Positions 51,656 through 60,120 of a stretch of 64,000 bases of DNA are shown here, piece by piece. The stretch is from Gammaproteobacteria bacterium (GTDB lineage: Bacteria > Pseudomonadota > Gammaproteobacteria > Steroidobacterales > Steroidobacteraceae), in assembly GCA_003132025.1 (NCBI GenBank), contig PKWJ01000056.1, forward strand, positions 82,737 through 146,736, in the 5' to 3' direction. The stretch's first letter is position 1, and every line of letters begins with the position of its first letter. The notes under the pieces were generated by a model. It ran no database searches and was not told where the DNA came from. It saw nothing but the letters and a program-made list of their open reading frames with translations. The translations under genes were made by a program, and so were the position numbers.

Positions 51656-52105
51656 ATGTCATCGCCGCCCGTAATCCGACGTGGCCATGGAACCGACCTT
51701 GCCGCCGTGGTCGCACTCCTAAAGGGTTTCGGGCTCCCGACGAACGACCTGGCGAGCGCTTCCGATCTGCGGCTTTGGGTGGTTGAGGCCGAACACTCCG
51801 TCTTTGGTGTCATCGGAATGGAGCGCTTCGGCACGTGCGCACTTCTGCGCTCGCTAGCAGTCGCGCCCAGCCATCAGAAGCGCGGTATAGGCCATCAGCT
51901 CGTCGCACACCTTGAAAAGGAAGCTCAATCGGACCGCGTTGAGCAGCTCGTGCTGTTGACCGAAGCGGCGGAGACGTTCTTCCGCGCCATTGGATACGAA
52001 GTAACTGATCGGCGCTATATCCCGGATGAGATTAGACGGACCGCCGAATTCAGTTCGTTGTGTCCTGCGTCTGCCTTGTGCATGACGAAGTCGCTGCCCT
52101 CATGA
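51656..52105 (+). CDS. arsN2: ArsN2-type GNAT acetyltransferase
   Basis: The 149-residue protein has the GNAT acetyl-CoA motif LAVAPSHQKRGIGHQLVAHLE, with the family's VVEAEHSVFGVIGMERF and LTEAAETFFRAIGYE near the end. The layout is that of ArsN2, common in ars operons, though its exact reaction has not been set out in full. It is placed between arsI and the aquaporin gene, which starts by overlapping the stop. A GTG 3 bp before the ATG is an alternative start. Confidence 0.85.
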   Translation: MSSPPVIRRGHGTDLAAVVALLKGFGLPTNDLASASDLRLWVVEAEHSVFGVIGMERFGTCALLRSLAVAPSHQKRGIGHQLVAHLEKEAQSDRVEQLVLLTEAAETFFRAIGYEVTDRRYIPDEIRRTAEFSSLCPASALCMTKSLPS

Positions 52106-52845
52106 GCGTCTATGCACAACCGCTGTCGCGCCGGTTGGCTGCGGAGGGGCTGGGGTCCCTCCTGCTGGCTGCTACCGTCGTGGGCTCTGGGATCATGGCT
52201 GAACGCCTCAGCGGCGGTAATCTGGCGGTGGCGCTGCTGGCAAACACCGCTGCCACGGTGGCGGTATTGGCAACCCTAATTGCTTTGCTCGGCCCCGTCA
52301 GCGGCGCTCACTTTAATCCTGCCGTGTCCATCGTCGAGGCCCTGCGGGGCCGTCTCGCGTGGCGCGATGCGGGGGCGTATACGGTCATTCAGGTACTAGG
52401 CTGCTGTTCCGGAGCACTGATTGCTCATGTCATGTTTGAAGTGCCGATCTGGCAGCTTTCCGCTCACATTCGGACGGGGCCAGCTCAATGGCTTGCGGAA
52501 GGCGTAGCGACATTCGGTCTGCTACTCGTGGTGCTTGGCCACCGCCGTTCGGAGGACGCGCCGTGGATGGTTGCCGCATGGATCGGTGCGGCGTACTGGT
52601 TTACCGCGTCAACATCATTCGCCAATCCGGCAATCACCATCGCCCGCTCACTCACGGACACCTTTTCCGGTATTCGTGCCGCCGACGTGCCCGCCTTCAT
52701 TGGTGCGCAGCTCGTGGGCGCACTCGTGGCTCTCGTCGCCGCCCAAGCGCTATTCCCAAGCACAAGAGTTACTCAGACCTCATTGGATACGGAGGCAACG
52801 GTTCAGGCCGTGAGTAGCAAGAAACCCGAGGCCCTCAATGCCTGA
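52102..52845 (+). CDS. aqpS: Aquaglyceroporin of the ars operon (AqpS-like)
   Basis: The 247-residue protein is of the MIP family, with two NPA boxes at 72-74 (SGAHFNPAVS) and 175-177 (FANPAITIARSLTDTFSG) and six hydrophobic helices. In Sinorhizobium meliloti, AqpS stands in for ArsB and lets arsenite leave the cell once ArsC has made it. The context is the same: arsR, no ArsB or Acr3, and arsC overlapping its 3' end. The start overlaps the arsN2 stop by 4 bp. Confidence 0.9.
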   Translation: MSVYAQPLSRRLAAEGLGSLLLAATVVGSGIMAERLSGGNLAVALLANTAATVAVLATLIALLGPVSGAHFNPAVSIVEALRGRLAWRDAGAYTVIQVLGCCSGALIAHVMFEVPIWQLSAHIRTGPAQWLAEGVATFGLLLVVLGHRRSEDAPWMVAAWIGAAYWFTASTSFANPAITIARSLTDTFSGIRAADVPAFIGAQLVGALVALVAAQALFPSTRVTQTSLDTEATVQAVSSKKPEALNA

Positions 52846-53275
52846 ATTTGCCGGCCCCGTGACGATCTATCACAATCCGGCCTGCGGGACGTCTCGCAAC
52901 ACTTTGGCGCTGATTAGAAACGCAGGTGTTGAACCGGAGATCATCGAATACCTAAAGACGCCGCCGGATCGGGCAACGCTGGAAACCCTTATTCAACGCA
53001 TGGGCATTCGTCCACGCGACCTGCTCCGTCAAAAAGGAACGCCCTATGAAGAGTTGGGCCTTGATGTTGATCACTGGACCGATGCGCAGCTGATCGACCA
53101 CATGATGGCGCACCCGATACTCATTAATCGGCCAATTGTAATAACACCGTGGGGTACTAAGCTGTGCCGACCGTCGGAAGCGCTGCTGGATATACTCCCG
53201 CTGCCTCAACAAGGCCCGTTCTGGAAAGAGGACGGAGCGCCACTTATTGGCATGAACGGTCAGCGAATCTCCTAA
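52838..53275 (+). CDS. arsC: Arsenate reductase (glutaredoxin type)
   Basis: The 145-residue protein is of the ArsC/Spx fold: TIYHNPACGTSRNTL, with the catalytic Cys at residue 16, then EYLKTPPDRATLETLI and NRPIVITPWGTKLCRPSE. It reduces arsenate to arsenite using glutathione and glutaredoxin. It overlaps the aquaporin gene by 8 bp, so the two are translationally coupled. The arginines used for arsenate binding (RQKGTPY and NRPIV) are present. Confidence 0.93.
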   Translation: MPEFAGPVTIYHNPACGTSRNTLALIRNAGVEPEIIEYLKTPPDRATLETLIQRMGIRPRDLLRQKGTPYEELGLDVDHWTDAQLIDHMMAHPILINRPIVITPWGTKLCRPSEALLDILPLPQQGPFWKEDGAPLIGMNGQRIS

Positions 53276-53380
53276 CTTCCGATGGACAATCCGTACTGTG
53301 GGAAGTGAGCACTGTTGCGGGTTGAAATCGCGTCATGCTTTTCTTGACCAATACCCGCGGGCGGCCACTGGCGCGCCTCA

Positions 53381-53911
53381 ATGATTCATAAACAAATGCC
53401 GCCGATTCGCATCCGCTCCGCCACCGTAGCCGACGCCCCGGTACTTCTGTCCATTTATGGACCCCTTGTAGAGACGAGCGCGATTTCATTTGAGACTGTG
53501 GTCCCCACAACCGAGGAATTCGCCAGGCGGATTGAAAAGGCTGTGACCGGATGGGGCTGGCTGGTCGCCGAACTGAATGGCCATTGTATCGGTTATGCCT
53601 GCGGCTCCGGCCATCGCGAACGCGCGGCTTATCGTTGGTCGGTCGAAGTATCTGCGTATGTAGACCCAGACCATCACCGCCGAGGGGTTGGTCGAGCGCT
53701 CTACATAGAGCTCTTTAAAAAGCTGACAGAGAGAGGCTTTTGCAACGCGTACGCGGGGATTGCCCTGCCCAATGATGCCAGCATTGCCCTTCATCGCGGT
53801 GTCGGGTTCGAGTCGATCGGGATCTTCAAAGCTGTCGGTCGAAAGTTCGGCCGGTGGCACGACGTGGCGTGGTTCCAGCTAAATCTGAGTGCCTCGCCGC
53901 CGTTCGATTAG
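53381..53911 (+). CDS. arsN1: ArsN1-type N-acetyltransferase (arsinothricin/PPT)
   Basis: The 176-residue GNAT protein (or 171 from ATG 53396) is of the PAT group: SATVADAPVLLSIYGPLVETSAISFE, RWSVEVSAYVDPDHHRRGVGRALY and IALPNDASIALHRGVGFESIG. In Pseudomonas putida, ArsN1 acetylates arsinothricin, an arsenic antibiotic, as well as phosphinothricin. It lies 105 bp after arsC on the same strand, so it may have its own promoter, but it belongs to the same cluster. It cannot be told from sequence alone whether it prefers phosphinothricin. Confidence 0.85.
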   Translation: MIHKQMPPIRIRSATVADAPVLLSIYGPLVETSAISFETVVPTTEEFARRIEKAVTGWGWLVAELNGHCIGYACGSGHRERAAYRWSVEVSAYVDPDHHRRGVGRALYIELFKKLTERGFCNAYAGIALPNDASIALHRGVGFESIGIFKAVGRKFGRWHDVAWFQLNLSASPPFD

Positions 53912-54049
53912 ATCCTGGTGGCTCTCACCTGAGGTGCGTCTGGTGTGCTGCCGCGGAGCAGACGCTTGGTGATGGCGGCTTGGGGTTTACGGACAGCCCG
54001 ACTTGTGGTGCCCAACCCCAGCTGAGGCCTACCCTCCGACTTATCATGG

Positions 54050-54402
54050 GCGAATGGGAAGTCGCCGACTGATTGGCTTTTCACGCCAGCTGAGGGCAAA
54101 CCGTCGCGTCGCGACATGTGGGCTGAGGAAGTTCGCTCAGCAATCGCCGTGCACAACAAGAGCTCCCAGTGGGAGATGCGTGTCCCGATTGAGGCCTCTG
54201 CCTACAGTTTCCGGCACGCTCGGATCAGCGAGTTGTTGCAGCTCTACGGTGTGGATCCGCTTACGGTTGCCGCTCAGACAGGCACTAATCTTCGAATGAT
54301 CGAACGCTCGTACTTTAAGTTCATCCGTTCAGCGATGCTGGAAAAACTCGCTGGCCTGAAGGCAGCGCCGGCAGGGGAGTAGTTCTGTTTCATCGTAACG
54401 CC
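54050..54402 (+). pseudogene. Tyrosine integrase C-terminal fragment (353-bp repeat, copy A)
   Basis: The open frame from about 54056 to 54382 reads GKSPTDWLFTPAEGKPSRRD, MWAEEVRSAIAVHNK, SFRHARISELLQLYGVDPLT and IERSYFKFIRSAMLEKLAGL. It carries the HxxR (FRHARI) and the final Tyr (ERSYFKF) of a tyrosine recombinase but lacks the N-terminal half. The DNA, through to TTCTGTTTCATCGTAACGCC, matches copy B (59788-60140) at almost every position. Upstream no related sequence is seen. It is a remnant of the element that brought in the ars genes. Confidence 0.75.
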
Positions 54403-54433
54403 GATCCATCATCCTCGCACCCCGCAAGGTCTT

Positions 54434-54446
54434 GCATTGACAATGC
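54434..54446. promoter_or_regulatory. Palindrome upstream of prlF-yhaV
   Basis: GCATTG-A-CAATGC is a perfect inverted repeat around one base, and it holds TTGACA (54437-54442), a good -35 element. It lies 47 bp upstream of the prlF ATG. PrlF-YhaV complexes repress their own promoter, so an operator is expected about here. The -10 is not clear. Confidence 0.45.
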
Positions 54447-54492
54447 GTTTGCATTACCATCCGCGCTGCCTCATGTTCGCGGAAATCCTCAT

Positions 54493-54819
54493 ATGCGCTC
54501 GTTGGAAATTGAATCTACGCTGACCGACCGGTACCAGACGACGGTACCGGATGCCGTACGTCGCACGCTCAAATTGCGCAAGCGCGACAAGATTCGATAT
54601 GTGGTAAGAGCGGATGGCGCAGTACTATTGACCCGCGCCGAGGCTGGGGAGGAGAGTGATCCGGTGGTCGGAAAGTTCCTCGCCTTCCTGGCGCGCGACA
54701 TGGAAGCACGTCCGAGTCAGATAAGAGGCATCAGCCGCGCCCTCGTGCGCCGCGCCCGATCGCTGGTCAGGGGCGTCAAGGTTGACCTACATACACCGCT
54801 CCAGCCCGAGGATGAATGA
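54493..54819 (+). CDS. prlF: PrlF antitoxin (AbrB/SpoVT fold)
   Basis: The 108-residue product begins with a swapped-hairpin DNA-binding domain: SLEIESTLTDRYQTTVPDAVRRTLKL, then KRDKIRYVVRADGAVLLTRAE. The C-terminal half (FLAFLARDMEARPSQIRGI and so on) is the toxin-neutralising part seen in PrlF (SohA). The next gene is YhaV, overlapped by 4 bp (ATGA). It should bind YhaV and repress the operon. Confidence 0.9.
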   Translation: MRSLEIESTLTDRYQTTVPDAVRRTLKLRKRDKIRYVVRADGAVLLTRAEAGEESDPVVGKFLAFLARDMEARPSQIRGISRALVRRARSLVRGVKVDLHTPLQPEDE

Positions 54820-55319
54820 CGAGCGCTGCGGCAGACTCGCCCTTGCTCATCAAGGGCTGGTCGATCTTTGCGCATCCACAGTTTCTCGACTCCTTTGAAT
54901 CGCTGGTCGCTCACGTGGAACGCTTACGGGCGAAGGATCCGAAGGGGTACACTGCTAAGAATTCCACCAAGCGGCTGACCGCCATCGTAAAGCTCGCCTT
55001 CGAGATCATACCGGAGGACCCGACGCGCCCGGAGTTTAGACAAGGCGCGGCGCTCGGGCATGAGTACAAGCACTGGTTCCGGGCGAAGTTCTTCCAACAG
55101 TATCGGCTGTTCTTTCGCTATCACCGCGAGAGCCGCATAATCATTTACGCCTGGGTCAACGACGAAGATACGAAGCGCGCGTATGAGAGCGATTCCGACG
55201 CCTATCGCGCGTTTCGCCGTATGCCTAAGAGCGGTAATCCGCCGGATGACTGGAATCAGTTACTGCGCCAGGCCAAAGCGCAGAACAAACGGACGCGCGC
55301 TGCAAGGGACAGCAAATGA
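54816..55319 (+). CDS. yhaV: YhaV toxin (RelE-like RNase)
   Basis: The 167-residue product matches YhaV: KGWSIFAHPQFLDSFESLVAHVE, KNSTKRLTAIVKLAFEIIPEDP, EYKHWFRAKFFQQYRLFFRYH and IIIYAWVNDEDTKRAYE. The partner PrlF is just upstream with a 4-bp overlap. YhaV is a ribosome-dependent mRNA interferase. As a whole TA pair between integrase remnants it may serve to keep the island in place. Confidence 0.93.
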   Translation: MTSAAADSPLLIKGWSIFAHPQFLDSFESLVAHVERLRAKDPKGYTAKNSTKRLTAIVKLAFEIIPEDPTRPEFRQGAALGHEYKHWFRAKFFQQYRLFFRYHRESRIIIYAWVNDEDTKRAYESDSDAYRAFRRMPKSGNPPDDWNQLLRQAKAQNKRTRAARDSK

Positions 55320-56066
55320 ACCTAGGCGGTCGATGCGCCGGAGAGACAGCACACACTTTCGGCAACTTTGCGACATTCGAAAAGCACATATGCGCGCCTG
55401 ACAGCCGTCGTTCGATGGCCAAACATGCGGGCCGAGTCGGACGAGTAATAGGGGTCGATTGGCGCCGTGCGAAAGCCGCTGTTTGCATGAGGCCGCGGTT
55501 GTTTTCGATCTTGTAATTTCTATGTTCGATACGTCAATTCCAAGAATTCGGTCTGCCACATAGCCGGCGCTCACGAATGACGGTAGAGGGTCAATGGCGG
55601 ATAGCGACAGATGGACCGACTTGTAGTGCCTTGACGTCAGCGCGGGTCTACCCTACGACTTGGGCGACTCGGAGAGCGAAGCAAATGGGCAGCAAGTGGT
55701 TTACGGGTGGGGTAGTCGCGGCTCCTCACGGCGGAACCCAGTTCGACTTTACGCTCAGCGTTTGAATCCGCCCACCAAATTCGCCACCCACAATGGGCCC
55801 CTATCGCCAAATAGCCGAGCTGACCCTCGGCATCCGCAAGTCTATTGATCGCCACGGGCAGAATTGAACTACCGACGCGGGCTGCCACCGACAGTGCGCA
55901 TCATTAGGGAACGATCGATCTTTCGAACTGCAGAGCTACCTGAGGATTTGCCCGCAGACAACAGGCAACGTTCCGGGGTACGCGACACGGCGCTAGTGAA
56001 CAACACTCGCTTCCTCTATGCTTCCAGCGCCTACGGATCGGCATATTCGCAAAGGTAGACACGTAC
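55320..56066. other. Intergenic, no gene seen
   Basis: About 750 bp after the toxin gene show no convincing frame on either strand; the frames listed by length alone have no protein-like composition. Around 55769 the words CCCACCAAATTCGCCACCCA resemble sequence at 46678 (CCACCAGATTCGCCACCGC), downstream of att copy 1, so this may be debris of the same mobile element. Confidence 0.5.
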
Positions 56067-56567
56067 TTGATCAGATGGGGCCGCAGGCGCGGAAAGTTGC
56101 GGGCAGCGATAGTGCTGCCCGGCTTGCTGCTGCGCGCACTAATTCCACTCGGATTCATGCCGATGTTCGGTCCGAACTTTGGCGTGCAGCTTACGTTGTG
56201 CGAAGGCTATGCGCCGGTCGGGTCGGTGGCCACGGATATGTCGATGGACATGCCCATGGATATGCCGATGCCTGCATCCGCGCAGCATCACTCGAGCGGG
56301 GAGCCCGGTTCCGGTAAGGACGGCGCACACTCCCACCACGACCACAGCACATGCCCCTATGGCGCGAGTCCCACGTTCGCTACGCTAGTAGCATTGACGA
56401 TTATGCCGGCGTCGTTTCACGCGACCGTTCCATCGCTGATATTTTCCCCACAGGTCGCCCATTTCGCACTCGCGCCGCGCGCGCAGTCGCCGCGCGCTCC
56501 ACCCCTCGAAGTCTGGCCCGTTGCGCTCACTAACCTGAGCGCTGATCGAACGCCTCCACGGGCATAG
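56067..56567 (+). CDS. DUF2946-like Met/His-rich protein
   Basis: The 166-residue product (TTG start at 56067, or an internal start) has a hydrophobic N-terminal segment (RAAIVLPGLLLRALIPLGFMPMFG) and a metal-binding-type run MSMDMPMDMPMPASAQHH, then DGAHSHHDHSTCPYG. A second hydrophobic segment follows (FATLVALTIMPASF). DUF2946 proteins typically precede copper or other metal-linked TonB receptors, as here. It probably binds copper in the periplasm. It is related in layout to CopL at 22841. Confidence 0.65.
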   Translation: MIRWGRRRGKLRAAIVLPGLLLRALIPLGFMPMFGPNFGVQLTLCEGYAPVGSVATDMSMDMPMDMPMPASAQHHSSGEPGSGKDGAHSHHDHSTCPYGASPTFATLVALTIMPASFHATVPSLIFSPQVAHFALAPRAQSPRAPPLEVWPVALTNLSADRTPPRA

Positions 56568-56617
56568 CACTCGGTGGGCGCGCCGACTTGGTCGATGACC
56601 TTCATGGGGAGACTCAC

Positions 56618-58897
56618 ATGTTGGGTTCACGTCAGTGCGATGGCCGCGCCATCGCCAATCTTATTTTCTGGCGTACGGCTTTGGTTCGTCAGCTTGGGTT
56701 GCCAGTGCCGCGGAGTTGGGCCTTTTGGTTAGTGTGGATCGTCGCGGTTCCACTCTACGCCGCCGACGTCGGCGCGGTACGTGGCGTAGTACACGACGCT
56801 ACTCACCTGCCGATCGCACAAGCTAAGGTGGAGTTGCGATCTGCGTCGTCTGACTGGGTGCAAGTTACCCAAAGTGACACGCAAGGCACATTCGCCTTTT
56901 CAACCGTACCAATAGGCAATTACGTACTCAGCGCCTCACGCGCTGACTTCGCACCGAGCGCGCAGAGCGTCACCGTGGCAACGGGCGCCACGCCCGTGGC
57001 ACACATTCAGCTCCTCGCCGGCCCGACGCTGAGCGATGTGACGGTCACCGCCCCACGGGAAACCACCACCATCAATTCGGCAACTCCGACCACACTCGTG
57101 AACCGTGAGGACATCGAGCGCACGCCGGGCGCGGATCGCAGCAACAGCCTGGCCATGATCACGGACTTCGTCCCCGGTGCTTATGTTGTACACGATCAGC
57201 TGCACGTGCGCGGCGGACATCAGACGACCTGGGCGGTGGATGGCGTTGAGATTCCCAACACCAACATTGCCAGTAACCTGGGTCCCCAAATCGATCCAAA
57301 GGATATCGACTATCTGGAAATACAACGCGGCAGCTACGAGGCCGACCAGGGCGATCGTACGTACGGAGTGTTCAATGTCGTGCCGCGCACGGGCTTTGAG
57401 CGCAACGATGAAGGCGAGATCATCGTTAGCGGCGGAAACTATGGCCAGACCAATGACTACGCAAGCTTCGGCGGTCACAGTGAACGCTTCGCCTACTACG
57501 GAAGCGTAAATGGTAACCGCAGTGATCTGGGCATCCAGACGCCGGTGTCGCAGATAATTCATGATTCTGAGGACGGCTACGGAGCATTCAGCACGCTGAT
57601 CTTCAATGCCAGCCCGGGCGATCAGTTTCGGTTAGTGGTCTCGGCCCGGCGCGACGATTACGACATTCCCAATAGTCCGGGCGACATGACAGCCGACGTT
57701 CAACGCGAAGGCGATACGTTTGCCATCGCCTCCTGGGTGCGCAAGTTCAGCGACGATGCGGTGCTGACCAGTTCGCTTCTGTATCACTACAACCGCGCCG
57801 ATCTGGACGGCGCGCCCAATGACTTTCCGATAAGCACGACCGATCAGCGCTCATCAACTTATCTGGGCGGGCAGGAAAGCTTGCGACTGCATGCCGGTCC
57901 TAATGACCTGAAGGTCGGGATCTTTGGGTTCAGCCAGCACGACAGCGAGTTCTTTGATGTGCTCTTCAATGGCGGCAGCATTGCGCCGGTAAGCCAGGCC
58001 GTCAACCCATCGGGCTCTCTGGTCGCTGCGTATATCGAGGACACACTCAAGGTGACGCACTGGTTGACGGTAATGGCTGGCCTGCGACAGACCCATTTCT
58101 CCGCCGGCATCGTCGAAAATGCCACCAGTCCGCGTTTAGGCGCTACAGTCCTGCTGCCAAAGATCGGCTGGATACTGCGCGGCTTTTATGGGCAGTTCTA
58201 TCAGGCGCCACCGCTCACGACGCTATCGGGCCCGTTGCTTGCGTTTGCCCAAAACAACAATCTGAGTTTCCTGCCGCTGCGAGGCGAACGGGACAATGAA
58301 TATCAGTTCGGCATCACGATCCCGCTCAAAGGCTGGACAATCGACACCGATCATTTCCGGACCAAGGCCACCAACTTCTTCGATCACAACAACATTGGCA
58401 ACTCGAATGTCTTCTTGCCTCTCACCATCGACGGTGCGCTGATTCAAGGCTCGGAACTGACGGTGCGCTCACCTCAACTGTCGGATGCGTATCAGATGCA
58501 CCTCACCTATTCGAATCAGAGCGCCGACGGGCGCGGCGCCACCAATGGCGGCTTGACGGATTTCAGTCCGCCGTCGGGCTATTTTGCGCTCGATCATGAT
58601 CAGCGAAACACAGTGAATACCGGAGTGGAGGCCAAGCTTCCGTGGCGGGCGTTCGCCTCGATGGATGTGTACTACGGCTCGGGCTTTTCCAATGGAGAGG
58701 GGACGCCAAGCCACCTTCCAAGCCACGCAGAGGTGAATGTAGCCGCTGGAAAATCGTTCACACAGAACTTATCGTGTTCCGTGACAGTTCTGAATCTGAC
58801 CGACCGTCATCTGCTAGTGGACAACAGCCTGACCTTCGGCGGCTTTCACTACAACAACCCGCGAGAAATCTATGCGCAGTTGCGCTATCGCTTCTAA
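56618..58897 (+). CDS. TonB-dependent receptor with carboxypeptidase-like N-domain
   Basis: From ATG 56618 (after GGGGAGACTCAC) the product is 759 residues. After the export signal comes a CarboxypepD_reg-like domain (VRGVVHDATHLPIAQAKVELRS, YVLSASRADFAP). The plug domain has NREDIERTPGADRSNS and VVHDQLHVRGGHQTTWAVDGVEIPN, and the barrel ends IYAQLRYRF with the C-terminal Phe. It takes up a ligand through the outer membrane using TonB. The DUF2946 gene upstream suggests a metal-linked ligand such as copper. Confidence 0.88.
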   Translation: MLGSRQCDGRAIANLIFWRTALVRQLGLPVPRSWAFWLVWIVAVPLYAADVGAVRGVVHDATHLPIAQAKVELRSASSDWVQVTQSDTQGTFAFSTVPIGNYVLSASRADFAPSAQSVTVATGATPVAHIQLLAGPTLSDVTVTAPRETTTINSATPTTLVNREDIERTPGADRSNSLAMITDFVPGAYVVHDQLHVRGGHQTTWAVDGVEIPNTNIASNLGPQIDPKDIDYLEIQRGSYEADQGDRTYGVFNVVPRTGFERNDEGEIIVSGGNYGQTNDYASFGGHSERFAYYGSVNGNRSDLGIQTPVSQIIHDSEDGYGAFSTLIFNASPGDQFRLVVSARRDDYDIPNSPGDMTADVQREGDTFAIASWVRKFSDDAVLTSSLLYHYNRADLDGAPNDFPISTTDQRSSTYLGGQESLRLHAGPNDLKVGIFGFSQHDSEFFDVLFNGGSIAPVSQAVNPSGSLVAAYIEDTLKVTHWLTVMAGLRQTHFSAGIVENATSPRLGATVLLPKIGWILRGFYGQFYQAPPLTTLSGPLLAFAQNNNLSFLPLRGERDNEYQFGITIPLKGWTIDTDHFRTKATNFFDHNNIGNSNVFLPLTIDGALIQGSELTVRSPQLSDAYQMHLTYSNQSADGRGATNGGLTDFSPPSGYFALDHDQRNTVNTGVEAKLPWRAFASMDVYYGSGFSNGEGTPSHLPSHAEVNVAAGKSFTQNLSCSVTVLNLTDRHLLVDNSLTFGGFHYNNPREIYAQLRYRF

Positions 58898-59018
58898 CGT
58901 GACAGATCTGACTGCGGTGGCAGCTCGACATCGCGAACATCAAAGTGTCGACCTTCGCTGAAGCTTCTATGTTCTTCAACTACGCTGATTCGGTTAGGGC
59001 AGGATATACGAAGCACCT

Positions 59019-59270
59019 GTGCGAAGATTGAGATTGAATGCTGGTGGCGTCACCGCAAAAGGTCACGAGAGGATCCAATTCGATTTCGTCTTGGACGGCG
59101 TTCGGTATCGGCCCTCGGTAATAGAGAGGCCCACGGACGCCAATATGCAACGGGCGAGCGAGCGGCTCGAAGAACTTCGAGAGCGCATTCGTGCTGGCAC
59201 ATTCTGTTTTGAGAATGAATTTCCGACCTTTCGCTATTTGGATAGGGTCGTCGATCCGTTGCAGACCTGA
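59019..59270 (+). pseudogene. Integrase N-terminal arm-binding domain fragment
   Basis: GTG 59019 opens an 83-residue product reading AGGVTAKGHERIQFDFVLDG, VRYRPSVIERPTDANMQRAS and ERIRAGTFCFENEFPTFRY. This is the DUF3596 arm-DNA-binding domain that begins many tyrosine integrases. The product ends where the core-binding domain should start. It is a fragment of an integrase, and the catalytic piece with a different origin or after a deletion follows at 59497, with an att remnant between them. Confidence 0.7.
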
Positions 59271-59383
59271 ATGGCGGACGACCACAGCACGCTTGCACGG
59301 CCACTTTTCAGCATCTGGCACTGGATCTGGCACCAGAAACGCGCTGCCAGCACCTAAGCTTATGAGGAAACAGTAGAAAAGAC

Positions 59384-59404
59384 TGGCGGAGAGAGGGATT
59401 CGAA
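59384..59404 (+). repeat. tRNA-Ser 3'-end-like att remnant, copy 3
   Basis: TGGCGGAGAGAGGGATTCGA followed by A is on the reverse strand TTCGAATCCCTCTC, then TCCGCCA. Compared with copy 2 it is shorter by one CT in the acceptor strand, and it does not share the sequence beyond. It lies between two integrase fragments, near the right end of the island. It may be a worn copy or a different tRNA's end. Confidence 0.5.
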
Positions 59405-59496
59405 ATCGAAGGGCCTTTGACTATTACACCCTTGGCGGGGCCTTATCAATCCATCGCTGTCTATGCCATTATGGAAATTGCCTTGGACACATCGGG

Positions 59497-60120
59497 AATC
59501 CGGCGGCTTGGCGCATTGAGGCTCTGGCGGACGATGCATCCGAAACCGCGGTATTCCTTTCGCTGGCCCAGCGAAAAGGCCTGATAGCTTCAGCATCGCC
59601 GGAAGCAGCTGCTTTCCTGCGTGGCCTTGAACTCTCGGGTGCTCGTCCGAAGGAACTCGCGGAGACGACGGCTGCAGACTTCGATGGCGAGCGCCTGAGG
59701 CTTTCCCATCGAAAGGGACGTCCGCCGAAACTGCGTTCCAGGTATGTGGTCCTTGATGAGGACGGGGTCGCGTTCTTCAGGTCGCGGGCGAGTCGGAAGT
59801 CGCCGACTGACCCGCTTTTCACGGCAGCTGAGGGGAAACCGTGGCGTCGCGACATGTGGGCTGAGGAGGTTCGCTCAGCAATCATTGCGCACGATAAACG
59901 TGCAGGGTTGGAAGTGCGCATTCCAGAGGGAACTTCCGCGTACAGCTTCCGCCATGCTCGGATCTGTGAACTGCTCCAGGTCTACGGAGTAGATCCACTC
60001 ACGGTTGCTGCTCAGACAGGGACAAGTCTGCGCATGATCGAACGCGCTTATTTCAAGTTCATCCGCTCAGCGATGCTGGAAAAACTCGCCGGCCTGAAGG
60101 CAAAGCCGGCAGGAGAATAG
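59497..60120 (+). pseudogene. Tyrosine integrase catalytic domain, 5'-truncated (copy B)
   Basis: The frame is open from before 59497 without a clear start and reads AAFLRGLELSGARPKELAET, LRLSHRKGRPPKLRSRYVVL, FTAAEGKPWRRDMWAEEVR, SFRHARICELLQVYGVDPL and MIERAYFKFIRSAMLEKLAG. The catalytic Arg (GARP), HxxR (FRHAR) and Tyr (ERAYFKF) are all there. The N-terminal arm and core-binding domains are absent, so it is not functional. The last 353 bp match copy A at 54050. It ends at the boundary of the Hyf genes. Confidence 0.78.

Noticed and set aside
46574-59404. Complete tRNA genes at the three tRNA-Ser-like sites
   Set aside because: Only the T-loop and 3' acceptor strand can be found; no anticodon arm, D arm or 5' strand is present next to any copy.
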